Notes under the pieces: generated by a model
Databases searched by the model: none
Seen by the model: the letters and a program-made list of their open reading frames with translations, nothing else
What the model was told of the DNA's origin: nothing
Shown here: one piece after another, positions 22,024-31,624 of the stretch
Numbering within the stretch: position 1 is the stretch's first letter
Layout of the letters: every line of letters begins with the position of its first letter
Translations under genes and position numbers: made by a program
Virus record (IMG/VR): IMGVR_UViG_3300007712_000088
Coordinates: 1 to 38,332 of that record
Origin: a virus
Reading direction: 5' to 3' (one strand)
Length of the DNA stretch: 38,332 nucleotides

Positions 22024-23433
22024 ATGACACAACCAATTACAAAATCACAACTTGATGCACTCGAAGCAGCAGCCGATAAGGTTTTTGGCAAGCTGGGTAT
22101 TGACATTGAATTTACGCGTCACTTCCTAGACCGTGTTAACGATGAACGCAACCGCAAACAGATTACAATACGTGAACTGGGCGAGTTGTTCGCTAAAGAA
22201 TATCGTCGTTGGGGTCGTAAGATCTCTGCTATGCCCGTTAACTCACAAGCTGTTATGAAAGATCTCAGCAGCGAACTCAACATACCATTTGTATTGAATA
22301 AGGATGGCAAGGAGAAAGACCTTGTCGCAAAAACAGTCATGCGCAAAAAAGATTTTCGAACACCAAACCCAGAGCTTCCAGTAGAAAGCGTGAACGAAGC
22401 AGGTCGTCATCGTGACCATGTTCCAAGAAAAGGATCTAACAGTGAAGTCACAATCAAAGGTATAGAGATTCCTCTAAAGAAAGAAAGTTGGGGTGATTGG
22501 ACTGTGCCATATGGCAAGTTTAAGAACATCGGAAATTTCAAGAGCAAGCGTGAATTGATTGCTGCTCTGAAACAGAAAGCAGATCAGGTACAGGAAGAAA
22601 AGCATGGCGCTAAAAAGGGCACACAAGTTCGAGGACGTGATTCTACACCCAAGATGACCAAGCCTAGCCACAAAGGCCAGCAGCCACACCCAATGCGTGG
22701 TAAGCTGGTTGGTGAGGGCGACAAGCAAACTTGGGACGTGGTTGCTAACAGAACAGGAAAGATCCTAGCTACGTTTGATGTCGAAGCTCTTGCTCCTCGA
22801 CACTACTGGGTCGAAAAAGGATGGGCAACAGTCAAACCCAACCATGGCGGACGTAAGGGCGAAATTTATAACGAATCAATGGACGAGCGGCCGCTGGACG
22901 TAAAAACACCAACAGCAGAAGAAATCGCGCAAATGCATGGTGTTGATTTGGAAATGATAGAACAGCAACTCCAGATGGGACTCAAAGTAGAAATGGAACA
23001 TACAGATGATCCATTTGCTGCTATGGAAATTGCTCTCGACCATCTAAAAGAAATGCCAGATTATTATACGCACCTGGCAGGAATGGAATCAGAATATACA
23101 CAAGAAATGGTTCGTGCATCATGGCAAGCATATCAAGTCAATGAAAAATTATCAGATCCACGCGAAGCCATACTTAACATGGCACTCAAATTCCTAGATC
23201 GCAAAGTCAAAAGTAAACGTGATCAATCAAGTCTGGCTGGATACGCATATGACGTTGCTAAAGAAATAAATCTCAATCAAATTGGAGTTAACGCAAAAGA
23301 ATTGGCGCAATTGTATCGTGATTGGCAAGGGGATAATGTTGTCGCTGAAGGATGGATGGAAGAAAATCTATACTACCTAGACGAGGTAACGGAAACAAAA
23401 AAGAAAACCAAAAGTATCAAGAAGAAAAAATAA
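22024..23433 (+). CDS. Modular virion polyprotein with DUF5661 (469 aa)
   Basis: Residues about 1-115 form a domain starting IEFTRHFLDRVNDERNRKQI and ending VAKTVMRKKDF, which I recall in several marine T4-like structural proteins. The motif VNE-AG follows at 123-127 (cut expected after E125). Residues about 140-290 are basic, and 299-360 are a DUF5661-type domain (MHGVDLEMIEQQLQMG, DHLKEMPDYYTHL). Then come VNE-K and a helical domain, VAE-G and a Lys-rich tail. The linker motifs match the T4 prohead-protease pattern, so this is probably processed in the capsid. TAATG overlap with the next giant gene. Confidence 0.65.
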   Translation: MTQPITKSQLDALEAAADKVFGKLGIDIEFTRHFLDRVNDERNRKQITIRELGELFAKEYRRWGRKISAMPVNSQAVMKDLSSELNIPFVLNKDGKEKDLVAKTVMRKKDFRTPNPELPVESVNEAGRHRDHVPRKGSNSEVTIKGIEIPLKKESWGDWTVPYGKFKNIGNFKSKRELIAALKQKADQVQEEKHGAKKGTQVRGRDSTPKMTKPSHKGQQPHPMRGKLVGEGDKQTWDVVANRTGKILATFDVEALAPRHYWVEKGWATVKPNHGGRKGEIYNESMDERPLDVKTPTAEEIAQMHGVDLEMIEQQLQMGLKVEMEHTDDPFAAMEIALDHLKEMPDYYTHLAGMESEYTQEMVRASWQAYQVNEKLSDPREAILNMALKFLDRKVKSKRDQSSLAGYAYDVAKEINLNQIGVNAKELAQLYRDWQGDNVVAEGWMEENLYYLDEVTETKKKTKSIKKKK

Positions 23434-26400
23434 TGCAGATCAACGAGCTTTTTGATAAACCATATTCATTCAAATGGATTGAACAGAGTGACGAAGCTTG
23501 GAAGGCTGAAGCACAGTTGAGTGGTGATGATTACCTCGTCATCAATTTTAACACTACAGATTTCAATTTAACTGAGTGGGAAATCAACTTCCAGCGTGGA
23601 GATGATTACGACTATAAAGCATCAGGCGCAGGCGATGAGTTTCGTGTTTTTGCCACTGTGGTAGCGGCAATCAAAGAATGGTTCAAAAAACAAAGCCCCA
23701 AGCCCCGTGAAATATTTTTCAGCGGCGACAAACAAGACACACCAAACGCAGAAAGCCGTGTTCGTCTTTATGATCGTTTTGCTAGACAGTTTGCACAAGC
23801 AACTGGTTATCGCATGGAACGCAAAGAACTAAAAATGAGTGTTAGTTGGAATTTTGTTCGTCCCAAGAAAAAGAAGGCTGTCAAAGAAGTTGAAATTGAC
23901 AACGCCAAGGGTCGTGGGCAAGTGCCTATGAACCAAGATGTTGATTATTTTGGTTTGCGTGTTAAGATGCGCCCGAGCACATTTCTCAAACTTGCTGCGC
24001 CGCTTGCCAGTGATGCAAGCGATGAAATGAAAGATTACATCCGCAAAGGCGGTGCAATTGGAGCGCCGTTCCTTATCATTCGTGTTGAAGAAGGTGAAGA
24101 GCCATACGTTAGGAGTCATGAAGGACGCAATCGTATGAAGGCTATACTAGCTGTTGAAGGTGATGATCCAGTTGAAACCCATTTGTTTTTCCGCGGTGAT
24201 GTTAGCAAGGCAAGGCAATTAACACCAGAGCTTATTGCTCGTCTCAAAAAAGGACTTAAACAGCAAGTGACTGGTCAACATGTAAGAGGACCACTGTGGG
24301 AGGAAGCAGCAGGCGTTGGTCGTATCACCAAACAGAATACAACTGTGGATGTTAAACCTGGTGAGACACAACGTCAAGCTGCCAAGTTCGGAAACAAGGT
24401 CGACAAAAACAATCGCCCGCCAGAGCTACATAAGAAAGCCCGCAAGAACTCTAATGCACACATATTGACCAATCTGGGATTGGCTGAACATGTTCAACTC
24501 AACGAACTATTTGACAAGTCATATAATTGGACGTGGAAATATAATAAAGGGAGAAGTCGGAAAGCTGTTTTTGATACAGACGCAGGCGACACAGTAAATG
24601 CTGAGTTTGGTGATCTCGGCGGAGATGCAGTATACTTTGATTTTGGACGTAACGGCTCACATTATGTGACAGGAGAGGGTGACGCATTTAAAATCTTTGC
24701 CACAGTGATGAAGATACTTGCTGATTATATCCGAGACGAAAAGCCAGGCAAACTGGTGTTTGGTGCTGAGAAAAATCCTCAGTCTGGTGCAAAAATGATG
24801 TCACGGATAAATCTTTATACCCGTATGGTCAAGAAGTTTGCTGATGCCGCTGGATACGATTTTGATATCGTAGACGCAGGCTTTCAAACCAAGTATAAGC
24901 TATTTCGCAAGGATCTAAAAAACATATCCGAAAGCAAAGAACCCGCATACCAAATGCAACTAGTGCGTGATGGTGATGAAGATGCCTTAATCGTAACCAG
25001 CAACAAGAGTTCAAAATGGGTTGAAGTTCGTGGAAAATCAAATTATGAAACAGATGGATATGATCCTCAGGACCCACTACACCAAATTTTGGATAAACTA
25101 GATCCTGCTACGGTTGCAGCATTGATGGCTGGTGATACAAAATTCCTCAATCCAAATAACTCACGCACCACTCCATCAATCAAAACGGCACAGCACGTGA
25201 TGACAAACGAGACTGAAGGCACCAAAAAGATTTATGGCTACAAGGCCATGAACTACAACCCTGAATCAGGCGAAATTACAAGTGGTGCAGATAAAAGAAC
25301 CACAAAAGGCGTAAAGCTACGTAAAGGCATGACGTTGCGTATGCCAGGACGCGGAATTTTTATGTCAACCAACCGTGACTATGTTGAGCAATATTACAGT
25401 GGACACAACGACTATGAAGCACTGATCAAATTTGAATTTGATCCGGATGAAATAACAAGTGGTAACTTGACTGACCGTGAAAATGAGTTTACTGTTCCCA
25501 GTGCTCGTGTAGTTGGTTTTAAAGTTCTTGATCACTTAAACGAAGCAGTAATCAAGAAGCCGCACCCGAAAGACACGCTGGGTGTCAAGCGAGCAGATAT
25601 GCCACAAGTGCACAAGGATCATTACCCAGAGTTCATCCAGTATCTCAAAGATCACGGTGCTAGTATGCGCCATCGCCGCGTTCATGCACGTGACCTCAAG
25701 CCAGTGCAAAGTGAGTTTAGCGATGCTGGTGTTGAAAAGATGATGACCAACAAGGACGAGAAAAAGGGCACCACACGGGAAAAGCCGCTTATTGTGAGTA
25801 GTGACAATTACATTATTGATGGTCATCATCGTTGGCTTGCTAGCTACAACCTTGATGAGGACATTCCTGTTATGCAATTCAGTTTGCCCATCAAGCGTCT
25901 GTTCCAATTAACCAAGGACTTTAAGCACACCACATACAAAGACATTCACGAAGGTAATTTAAATGAAGCACTTAAAGATGCCTATGAATATGACATTTAT
26001 CGCGTTGGATCCAGTATCATAAAGGCAAAATTCGAAACACAAGGCGGTCATGAAGTGAAGGTAGTCCTAGGAATGGTAGTAGATGATTACTATGCTGCAA
26101 GCCTCCTGCATTATGCTGATTTTGACATACGTGATATAGGTCTCAATTCCAATGATATTTGGGAATTCTTTTTTACGCGCGATGGCGACGTTGATCTCAC
26201 AAATCAAGGCGATCAGTGGCGCGTCATGGCAACAGTGATTGCTATCTTTAGAGATTTTGTATCTCGTAAAAAGCCACAAGTCATTGCATTTAGTGCAAGC
26301 AAGCAAGAAACTGGTGGCAAGGGAAGACTGCCATTATACAGAAGAATGGCGAGAGCATTTGCACAAGAAAGTGGATTTCAAGTTAGAGAATTTGATCTCA

Positions 26401-26684
26401 TGGATGAGACTTATTTCATGCTATTTGCACCCAGCATTAAGTTAGGCGAAAACATTTCAATTACAGGCACGGAGCGTCACAAGGAGGAACGAAAGAAACA
26501 ACTCGTTCCTGGTTCTGACGCTTGGTTCAGTCACTGGTTCTCAAGACCATATCTCAAGCGTGAGCAAGTAGAACAACTCAAGGCGGAAGCTGTCAAACAC
26601 ATCAAAGGAGTTCGAAATGAAAAAGCGACTAACAGAAGAAGATCTCTTAGCGACAGAAGGACCAATGAACGCAGTGGCAATTGA
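23433..26684 (+). CDS. Giant modular polyprotein: three Alt-N-like repeats, ART-like and ParB-like domains
   Basis: The start is ATG 23433 in the TAATG overlap; 1083 residues. Module A (1-145) starts MQINELFDKPYSF and has VFATVVAAIKEWFKK. A basic domain with SHEGRNRMKAIL is at about 150-290. Module B (356-497) starts LNELFDKSYNW; after ISE-S at E500 comes a linker. An ADP-ribosyltransferase-like domain is at 598-702 (K604 in YGYKAMN, S645-T-N in FMSTN, E683-N-E685 in RENEFTVP). LNE-A at E704 precedes a ParB-type domain at 708-835 (DGHHR at 796-800). LNE-A at E845 precedes module C (847-997). T4 Alt, as I recall, begins MELITELFDE. Likely packaged and injected. Confidence 0.65.
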   Translation: MQINELFDKPYSFKWIEQSDEAWKAEAQLSGDDYLVINFNTTDFNLTEWEINFQRGDDYDYKASGAGDEFRVFATVVAAIKEWFKKQSPKPREIFFSGDKQDTPNAESRVRLYDRFARQFAQATGYRMERKELKMSVSWNFVRPKKKKAVKEVEIDNAKGRGQVPMNQDVDYFGLRVKMRPSTFLKLAAPLASDASDEMKDYIRKGGAIGAPFLIIRVEEGEEPYVRSHEGRNRMKAILAVEGDDPVETHLFFRGDVSKARQLTPELIARLKKGLKQQVTGQHVRGPLWEEAAGVGRITKQNTTVDVKPGETQRQAAKFGNKVDKNNRPPELHKKARKNSNAHILTNLGLAEHVQLNELFDKSYNWTWKYNKGRSRKAVFDTDAGDTVNAEFGDLGGDAVYFDFGRNGSHYVTGEGDAFKIFATVMKILADYIRDEKPGKLVFGAEKNPQSGAKMMSRINLYTRMVKKFADAAGYDFDIVDAGFQTKYKLFRKDLKNISESKEPAYQMQLVRDGDEDALIVTSNKSSKWVEVRGKSNYETDGYDPQDPLHQILDKLDPATVAALMAGDTKFLNPNNSRTTPSIKTAQHVMTNETEGTKKIYGYKAMNYNPESGEITSGADKRTTKGVKLRKGMTLRMPGRGIFMSTNRDYVEQYYSGHNDYEALIKFEFDPDEITSGNLTDRENEFTVPSARVVGFKVLDHLNEAVIKKPHPKDTLGVKRADMPQVHKDHYPEFIQYLKDHGASMRHRRVHARDLKPVQSEFSDAGVEKMMTNKDEKKGTTREKPLIVSSDNYIIDGHHRWLASYNLDEDIPVMQFSLPIKRLFQLTKDFKHTTYKDIHEGNLNEALKDAYEYDIYRVGSSIIKAKFETQGGHEVKVVLGMVVDDYYAASLLHYADFDIRDIGLNSNDIWEFFFTRDGDVDLTNQGDQWRVMATVIAIFRDFVSRKKPQVIAFSASKQETGGKGRLPLYRRMARAFAQESGFQVREFDLMDETYFMLFAPSIKLGENISITGTERHKEERKKQLVPGSDAWFSHWFSRPYLKREQVEQLKAEAVKHIKGVRNEKATNRRRSLSDRRTNERSGN

Positions 26685-26844
26685 TGATGCGCGAGCATAT
26701 CTGGGCTTAGAAGATCAAGCACGTCTTACTCCTATAGAAGAACGCCAACTAAGAGCAAAAAAGAAAAAGATTGTCACTTCTAGTAAGAAAATGGAGCGAC
26801 GTATCGATCGAGAACTCACCCGTCACGCAGATCGCCTGGATTGA
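26617..26844 (+). CDS. Small basic helical protein (75 aa)
   Basis: ATG at 26617 overlaps the end of the giant gene by 68 bases, with AAGGAG about eight bases upstream. The protein is charged and helical: it starts KKRLTEEDLLATEG (LATE-G resembles the protease-type motif) and ends with very basic KKKKIVTSSKKMERRIDREL. Late by context; might be a packaged internal protein. Unrecognised. Confidence 0.55.
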   Translation: MKKRLTEEDLLATEGPMNAVAIDDARAYLGLEDQARLTPIEERQLRAKKKKIVTSSKKMERRIDRELTRHADRLD

Positions 26845-26850
26845 TAAATA
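26843..26850 (+). promoter_or_regulatory. Late promoter box GATAAATA
   Basis: GATAAATA ends five bases before ATG 26856. With T4 late geometry (-13 to -6) the first transcribed base would be the A of that ATG, a leaderless late mRNA. The box overlaps the TGA of the previous gene. Confidence 0.6.
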
Positions 26851-26855
26851 CCTGT

Positions 26856-27029
26856 ATGCGTATTACAGATATCATCAATGAAACCACCGCCGGAGCCGTT
26901 GCAGGAGTTGCAACTGGGCTAGGTGGTGGTGACCCTGCCGCTAGCATTTACAAAAACAACAAAAAGAAAAAGAAGCGTAACAACTCAAAGATGGTCCGAC
27001 GCCCACAGATGGAGAAGAAGGATGACTAA
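26856..27029 (+). CDS. Small internal-protein-like peptide (57 aa)
   Basis: Starts at ATG 26856 (a longer TTG start overlaps the promoter box). It begins MRITDIINETTAGAVAG, resembling the N-terminal peptides of neighbouring genes (MKIRDLKES, MLIEDIIREG), with INE-T as a possible protease site, then a Gly/Ala-rich stretch and a very basic Lys/Arg tail. No ribosome-binding site. Overlaps the next gene by eight bases and contributes its GGAGAAGAAGG. Probably a small packaged DNA-binding peptide. Confidence 0.5.
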   Translation: MRITDIINETTAGAVAGVATGLGGGDPAASIYKNNKKKKKRNNSKMVRRPQMEKKDD

Positions 27030-29154
27030 GTCACCACGTTATAATAAAGATGCTGTTGATAAGGAGCTCAAGAAAACGGGTGCTGGCAAAAAAGCTAGCA
27101 AACTTACACACAAGCTGCTAAAAGGACGTCAACAAGCAGACGAATCAAAAGTTACAGAAGCTGACATTGTAGACTTCAGCTCATTTGCTGGAATGTATCA
27201 CGGTGGCGCTCATGCAGTTTTTCAACACCCAAGAACTGGCGAGTTTCACATGATTCAAGCAACAGGCAATAAGCCTCGAAAATATTTCCTAGATGGCAAA
27301 GAAATTTCATGGGATGAGCTCAAGCAGGCTGTGGGTAGAACACAGCTACACCCAAAGCAAGGCTTCAAACCAGACTATGAAGAGTCAGTAAACGAAGCAA
27401 GTGAAATGAAGTCATTTAGTGTTAGATACAAGACCAAGAGCGGCAAAACATCAACATGCACTATCCGGGCGCGTGACAAAAAAGAAGCAGAAGCAAAATG
27501 TCGTAGTAAACCAAACTATAACGGTGACGCAAGTGCAACACTCAATGAGGACCGCGCAAGTGATTACGGCGTAAGTGATGCGCAACGCAATCCTAGCATG
27601 GGTCGTCCCGCTACTAGCCGCAGCCACCGTAAACCAACAGACCGTGAAATTGAAGACCGAGATCGATCAGCCGGAATGGCAATGGATGCCATGACCGCTG
27701 CCAAGCGTAAAAAAGAGCGGGCAATGTTTGGTGAAGATGGTGCAGGTTTTAGCAAAGGTGACACAGTGATTGCTCTAAGAGGACCTCACAAAGGCGATCG
27801 TCACGAAGTGATTCATGATTTTGGTGATGGCACATACAACGTTCGCCCACTAACACGTCGCGTCAAATATCGTTTGGGAGCAGCAAAAGCAAGTGCTGAG
27901 GACCTCAAGCCTGTTACAGAAGGCGCCAAGCCAAGCGCAACTCTTGGTGAGGCAGAAGTGGGTGATCGTGTTAAGTATCGCAACATCAAAAGCAAGCGCA
28001 ACAAGACAGGCACAGTGCGCCGAGTAGACACAAAGAACAGCCAAAAGCGTTACGAGCTTGATGGCGGCAAGATGGTTTATGATTCTGACTTAGAGGAATC
28101 AGGAGATTGGAGCGGAGGTGTAATGCCGTTTCGATATGCAGTAATCAATGACAATAACGACATTGAACTTTATAATACAAGAACAGACAGATTAATTAAG
28201 ACTGTTCCGATGCCAGACTATCGATCTGCAGAACGACGCTTAGAAAGGGCACTATTTGACCCAAGTCTAGATGAGCATGTCCATGGACAAATTTGGTATA
28301 TGAATATGATTCCAGGTGAACGTTTTAGCGATGTTGATACTGAACTAGAAGAAGCAAACACCTCATATGACAGAGATCTTGACGATAACCAGCCAATTAT
28401 TGTAAAAGGTGTAAAGGGTGCTAGCAGCAAGTCTTTCCGTAAAAAGTTTAAAAATATGGATGCATATGGCAAGTGGATTGACAGTGATGCCGCTGATGAT
28501 TATGAAGTTCATCAGGTTATGAACGAGTCACACAAGATAACTGAAGGCGTTCTAGACGACATGGACGACGATGGATTTATGGCCAAGCGTCAACTATACG
28601 ACATTGCCAAGTATGCTGTTGAACTACATCGCATGATTCAGGACACTGATAACCTCGAGCCTTGGATACAGGCAAAAATCACAAAGGCACAAGACTATAT
28701 TGACACAGTCAAGCACTACATGGAATATCAAGGTGTATCAGATGCAGAGGCCATGGCAGACTTCAGCAACATGGACGACCTTGCCCCAGCAGTGGATGCA
28801 ATAGGCCCTGAAATGCCTCAAGAAGAAGTAATGGAATACGGTGATGAAGATGGATCATATGTATATCCTGAAGACGTTCTGCGTTGGGCCGTTACCCGTG
28901 GTGTGATCAGCGACGAACAATTTGACAACCCAAGCACTGAACTTCACGACGCTGCGGCAGATGCAGCAGACTGGATAGGGCAAGTTGATGAGATCGGCAG
29001 CTCAGATGTTTCAATTTGGTTGCGTGATTTTGTTGATACTGCAAAAGGTTATGGTGCTGAACTAGATGGACCAAATGCAATTCGTTATATGAATGAATCA
29101 AAGGCTGCTCGCATCTACGAAAAAATGATCAAGCAATTAAAAGGACGCAAGTAA
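27022..29154 (+). CDS. Modular virion polyprotein with KOW/SH3-like units (710 aa)
   Basis: ATG 27022 has GGAG at 27011-27014; the longer open frame lacks such support. The basic N-terminal 42 residues are followed by VTE-A (E45). Later modules are separated by VNE-A, LNE-D, FGE-D, VTE-G, LGE-A, LEE-S, LEE-A, MNE-S, ITE-G and MNE-S. Two units look like SH3/KOW barrels (FSKGDTVIALRGPHKGDRH and VGDRVKYRNIKSKRNKTG). The C-terminal third is acidic and helical. No enzyme motif. TAATG links it to the next gene. Proposed: a string of small capsid proteins released by the prohead protease. Confidence 0.62.
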   Translation: MTKSPRYNKDAVDKELKKTGAGKKASKLTHKLLKGRQQADESKVTEADIVDFSSFAGMYHGGAHAVFQHPRTGEFHMIQATGNKPRKYFLDGKEISWDELKQAVGRTQLHPKQGFKPDYEESVNEASEMKSFSVRYKTKSGKTSTCTIRARDKKEAEAKCRSKPNYNGDASATLNEDRASDYGVSDAQRNPSMGRPATSRSHRKPTDREIEDRDRSAGMAMDAMTAAKRKKERAMFGEDGAGFSKGDTVIALRGPHKGDRHEVIHDFGDGTYNVRPLTRRVKYRLGAAKASAEDLKPVTEGAKPSATLGEAEVGDRVKYRNIKSKRNKTGTVRRVDTKNSQKRYELDGGKMVYDSDLEESGDWSGGVMPFRYAVINDNNDIELYNTRTDRLIKTVPMPDYRSAERRLERALFDPSLDEHVHGQIWYMNMIPGERFSDVDTELEEANTSYDRDLDDNQPIIVKGVKGASSKSFRKKFKNMDAYGKWIDSDAADDYEVHQVMNESHKITEGVLDDMDDDGFMAKRQLYDIAKYAVELHRMIQDTDNLEPWIQAKITKAQDYIDTVKHYMEYQGVSDAEAMADFSNMDDLAPAVDAIGPEMPQEEVMEYGDEDGSYVYPEDVLRWAVTRGVISDEQFDNPSTELHDAAADAADWIGQVDEIGSSDVSIWLRDFVDTAKGYGAELDGPNAIRYMNESKAARIYEKMIKQLKGRK

Positions 29155-31622
29155 TGAAAATTCGTGACCTAAAGGAATCACTTCCTCCACACCTCGCACG
29201 CCATGTTGACAGTCGTGGTGACAAGGTTGATGGTGACTGGGAAGATGGTGACTGGAAACCCAAGAAGCGTCGTGTATTGCACAAGCGCATGGGCACCATC
29301 CAAAAGAGCAAGGACGTCACACCCAAAGGTTACGGACCAGATGAATCACTTGAAGAGGGTCGCCTAGACGATTTCATCAAAGTCAGCAAGCGTGAATTTT
29401 ATGATCTAGAAAAGCAAGGCGCAATATCAAACCCACAGACAGGTGGCTTATACATGAATAACAAGCTTGTGGGTTATAGAGATAATGCGGGTGACGGCGA
29501 ACAAAACTTTTATGACTACTTCCTAGATCCTGATTTTGTTGAAGAACTGGTAGCAGAGGGATTTTGGAGTGATGGCAAATACAACACTACAGGAACAACA
29601 CATTATCTTTTAGTGCCACATGATGGTCGACCAGACTATTCCAAGTGGTCAGTAATGCCATATCAAGATCGGCCAGGATCAAATCCACTTCATCTAAAAG
29701 CAATGATTGATGAATACGCAAAGCGTCTTGGTTGGGATCGTTCAGATGTCGTAGCATCATGGAGAGGTGACTTGGACCAAGAGCTTGCTTCAGCAACTGA
29801 AAAGCTCGCTAGTGACAAGAAATTGATTCCAAGTTATGAAATGGATCTACAAAAAACTGTCAAGGACTTGAGCCAAGCAAAAGAAGTCATGAAAAGTGGC
29901 GAGGAAGTCAAGCCAGCTAATACTGAAGCACGTGATCCACAAAGCGTTATCAAGCAATTCCTAGACAAAAAGAAATCACGTCAGGCACGTTCAGATGAAC
30001 TAGCCAAGAATCCACGCAAAGTTAACCAACTCAAAAGCGACAAAGAACTGCAAGAAGAGCCAACTGATAGCGACTATGCTATTGGCATGGCGCAGGCCAA
30101 AAAGAGCACAGGTGACCGTAAGCCACTTCGTAAGTCAACAATCAAAAAAGGTCACAAGATTGCTCGTGCAGTTGCAAAAGAAGAACAGGATTTGACAGAA
30201 TACAAACCAGGCGTCACCGTGCTAACACGTGAGATTAGCTTTAACGACTACGAAGGGCACAATGGCGAACAAGACTACCAAACAGTCAAGCGTATCCGTT
30301 GGCCATATGGCATTGACGTTAGCTTCAACGACCGCGCTCGCACAGTTCGTTTCAAAACTGCAAAGATGAAGACAGTTGCTAAGATTCTTGACAAGCACAT
30401 TGATTTTGGCGCAGTGAGTGCAGGTGAAGTTCTTGACTTGCCACCAGAGTTGATGATGGATTCTACTCCAACCAAAAAAGTAACACCAGGTCGTAAAGCT
30501 GCTCGTTTACTTCAAGCTAACGGATGGGACGTTCCGTTCGTAGACAAAGGAAAGAATGGTTACAGCCTAAAGATTTTTGGTTACAAATTCAGACCAAGCA
30601 ATCCAGAACATCAAAAACAAGCTGAAGCTAGAATCCTTGATGAAAAGAGACAACTTGAAAGTCTGCTAGCTAAGGACTTTCCTAACGCACAAGTAAAAGT
30701 TGTTCGTTCATGGATTGGTCGAACTGAAAGTGAACGTCGCAGTAAAACAATTGGCGAATACAATATCAGAATTTTAGTGCCTTTTGAAACTGCACCCATT
30801 GGTGATTCGCCAGAGTTGATGGGTGAAAGTGATCGCAAATCAGAGCTCAAGAAAAAGTTTCGGCAAGATCGCGATGACGAAGAAGTGAGAACTGGTAAAG
30901 CTAACAAGGTTGGTAATATGACAGTTTATGATCGCAACCCACCACAAGATTCTTTGGCTGGCGGCATCAAGTCACGCATGAAGAACATGAAAGAAGCAAT
31001 GCCAACAACCGGAACAAAGATAACAATCGCCGTAAATAACAAACCAGTCCGGGAGCTCAAGTTACCACGCGACGCTCGTGCTCACCATGTCGTTCAAGAG
31101 TTGCGAGGATTGAAATTAGGCCTAGGCGAATATGAAATGCAAGATGCTGCTCGCAAGTTGGCAGCTGGAAAAGTCTTCAAGAAAGACAACATATCAATGA
31201 CACCTGCCGCAACTCATCCACGTGAAATGGAGAGTGTTGAAGAAGATGACAGTTTAAATGAAAATCCATGGAACCAGGCAGGGCAAAAGAAACCAACCGG
31301 CGGAACATTGCCTCCGCCAAAACGAGGTCAGGTTCCATCGCACAATAAGATGTGGCAAGTAGGCGATAAAGTTATTCCTCATACTGGTCCGCTTGCTGGT
31401 AAGCCACATATAGTTGTATCGTCACGTAAAACAAGCGTCAACATTGTTCCTCGTCGAGGATCGTATCCTGACCCATATGGAATGAGTGTTAGAGCAAAAC
31501 ACAGTTGGCTCACTCCAGCAGAAGTCAAGGAAGATGATGATCCATGCTGGGACGGATACGAACAGATCGGTATGAAAAAGAAGGGCGGCAAGAAAGTCCC
31601 CAATTGTGTTCCAAAGAAGTAA
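29154..31622 (+). CDS. Modular virion polyprotein with CWDGYEQIGMKKKGG tail (822 aa)
   Basis: Begins MKIRDLKES, a likely N-terminal targeting peptide with LKE-S. Modules are separated by LEE-G, VAE-G, LTE-Y, MGE-S, MKE-A and LNE-N motifs. Parts are strongly basic (KKSTGDRKPLRKSTIKKGHK). The C-terminus PCWDGYEQIGMKKKGG with a following KKVPNCVP is an ending I remember from marine T4-like virion proteins; its two cysteines may pair. No catalytic motifs. Late by position. Role inferred: internal head or injected polyprotein. Confidence 0.62.
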   Translation: MKIRDLKESLPPHLARHVDSRGDKVDGDWEDGDWKPKKRRVLHKRMGTIQKSKDVTPKGYGPDESLEEGRLDDFIKVSKREFYDLEKQGAISNPQTGGLYMNNKLVGYRDNAGDGEQNFYDYFLDPDFVEELVAEGFWSDGKYNTTGTTHYLLVPHDGRPDYSKWSVMPYQDRPGSNPLHLKAMIDEYAKRLGWDRSDVVASWRGDLDQELASATEKLASDKKLIPSYEMDLQKTVKDLSQAKEVMKSGEEVKPANTEARDPQSVIKQFLDKKKSRQARSDELAKNPRKVNQLKSDKELQEEPTDSDYAIGMAQAKKSTGDRKPLRKSTIKKGHKIARAVAKEEQDLTEYKPGVTVLTREISFNDYEGHNGEQDYQTVKRIRWPYGIDVSFNDRARTVRFKTAKMKTVAKILDKHIDFGAVSAGEVLDLPPELMMDSTPTKKVTPGRKAARLLQANGWDVPFVDKGKNGYSLKIFGYKFRPSNPEHQKQAEARILDEKRQLESLLAKDFPNAQVKVVRSWIGRTESERRSKTIGEYNIRILVPFETAPIGDSPELMGESDRKSELKKKFRQDRDDEEVRTGKANKVGNMTVYDRNPPQDSLAGGIKSRMKNMKEAMPTTGTKITIAVNNKPVRELKLPRDARAHHVVQELRGLKLGLGEYEMQDAARKLAAGKVFKKDNISMTPAATHPREMESVEEDDSLNENPWNQAGQKKPTGGTLPPPKRGQVPSHNKMWQVGDKVIPHTGPLAGKPHIVVSSRKTSVNIVPRRGSYPDPYGMSVRAKHSWLTPAEVKEDDDPCWDGYEQIGMKKKGGKKVPNCVPKK

Positions 31623-31624
31623 CT

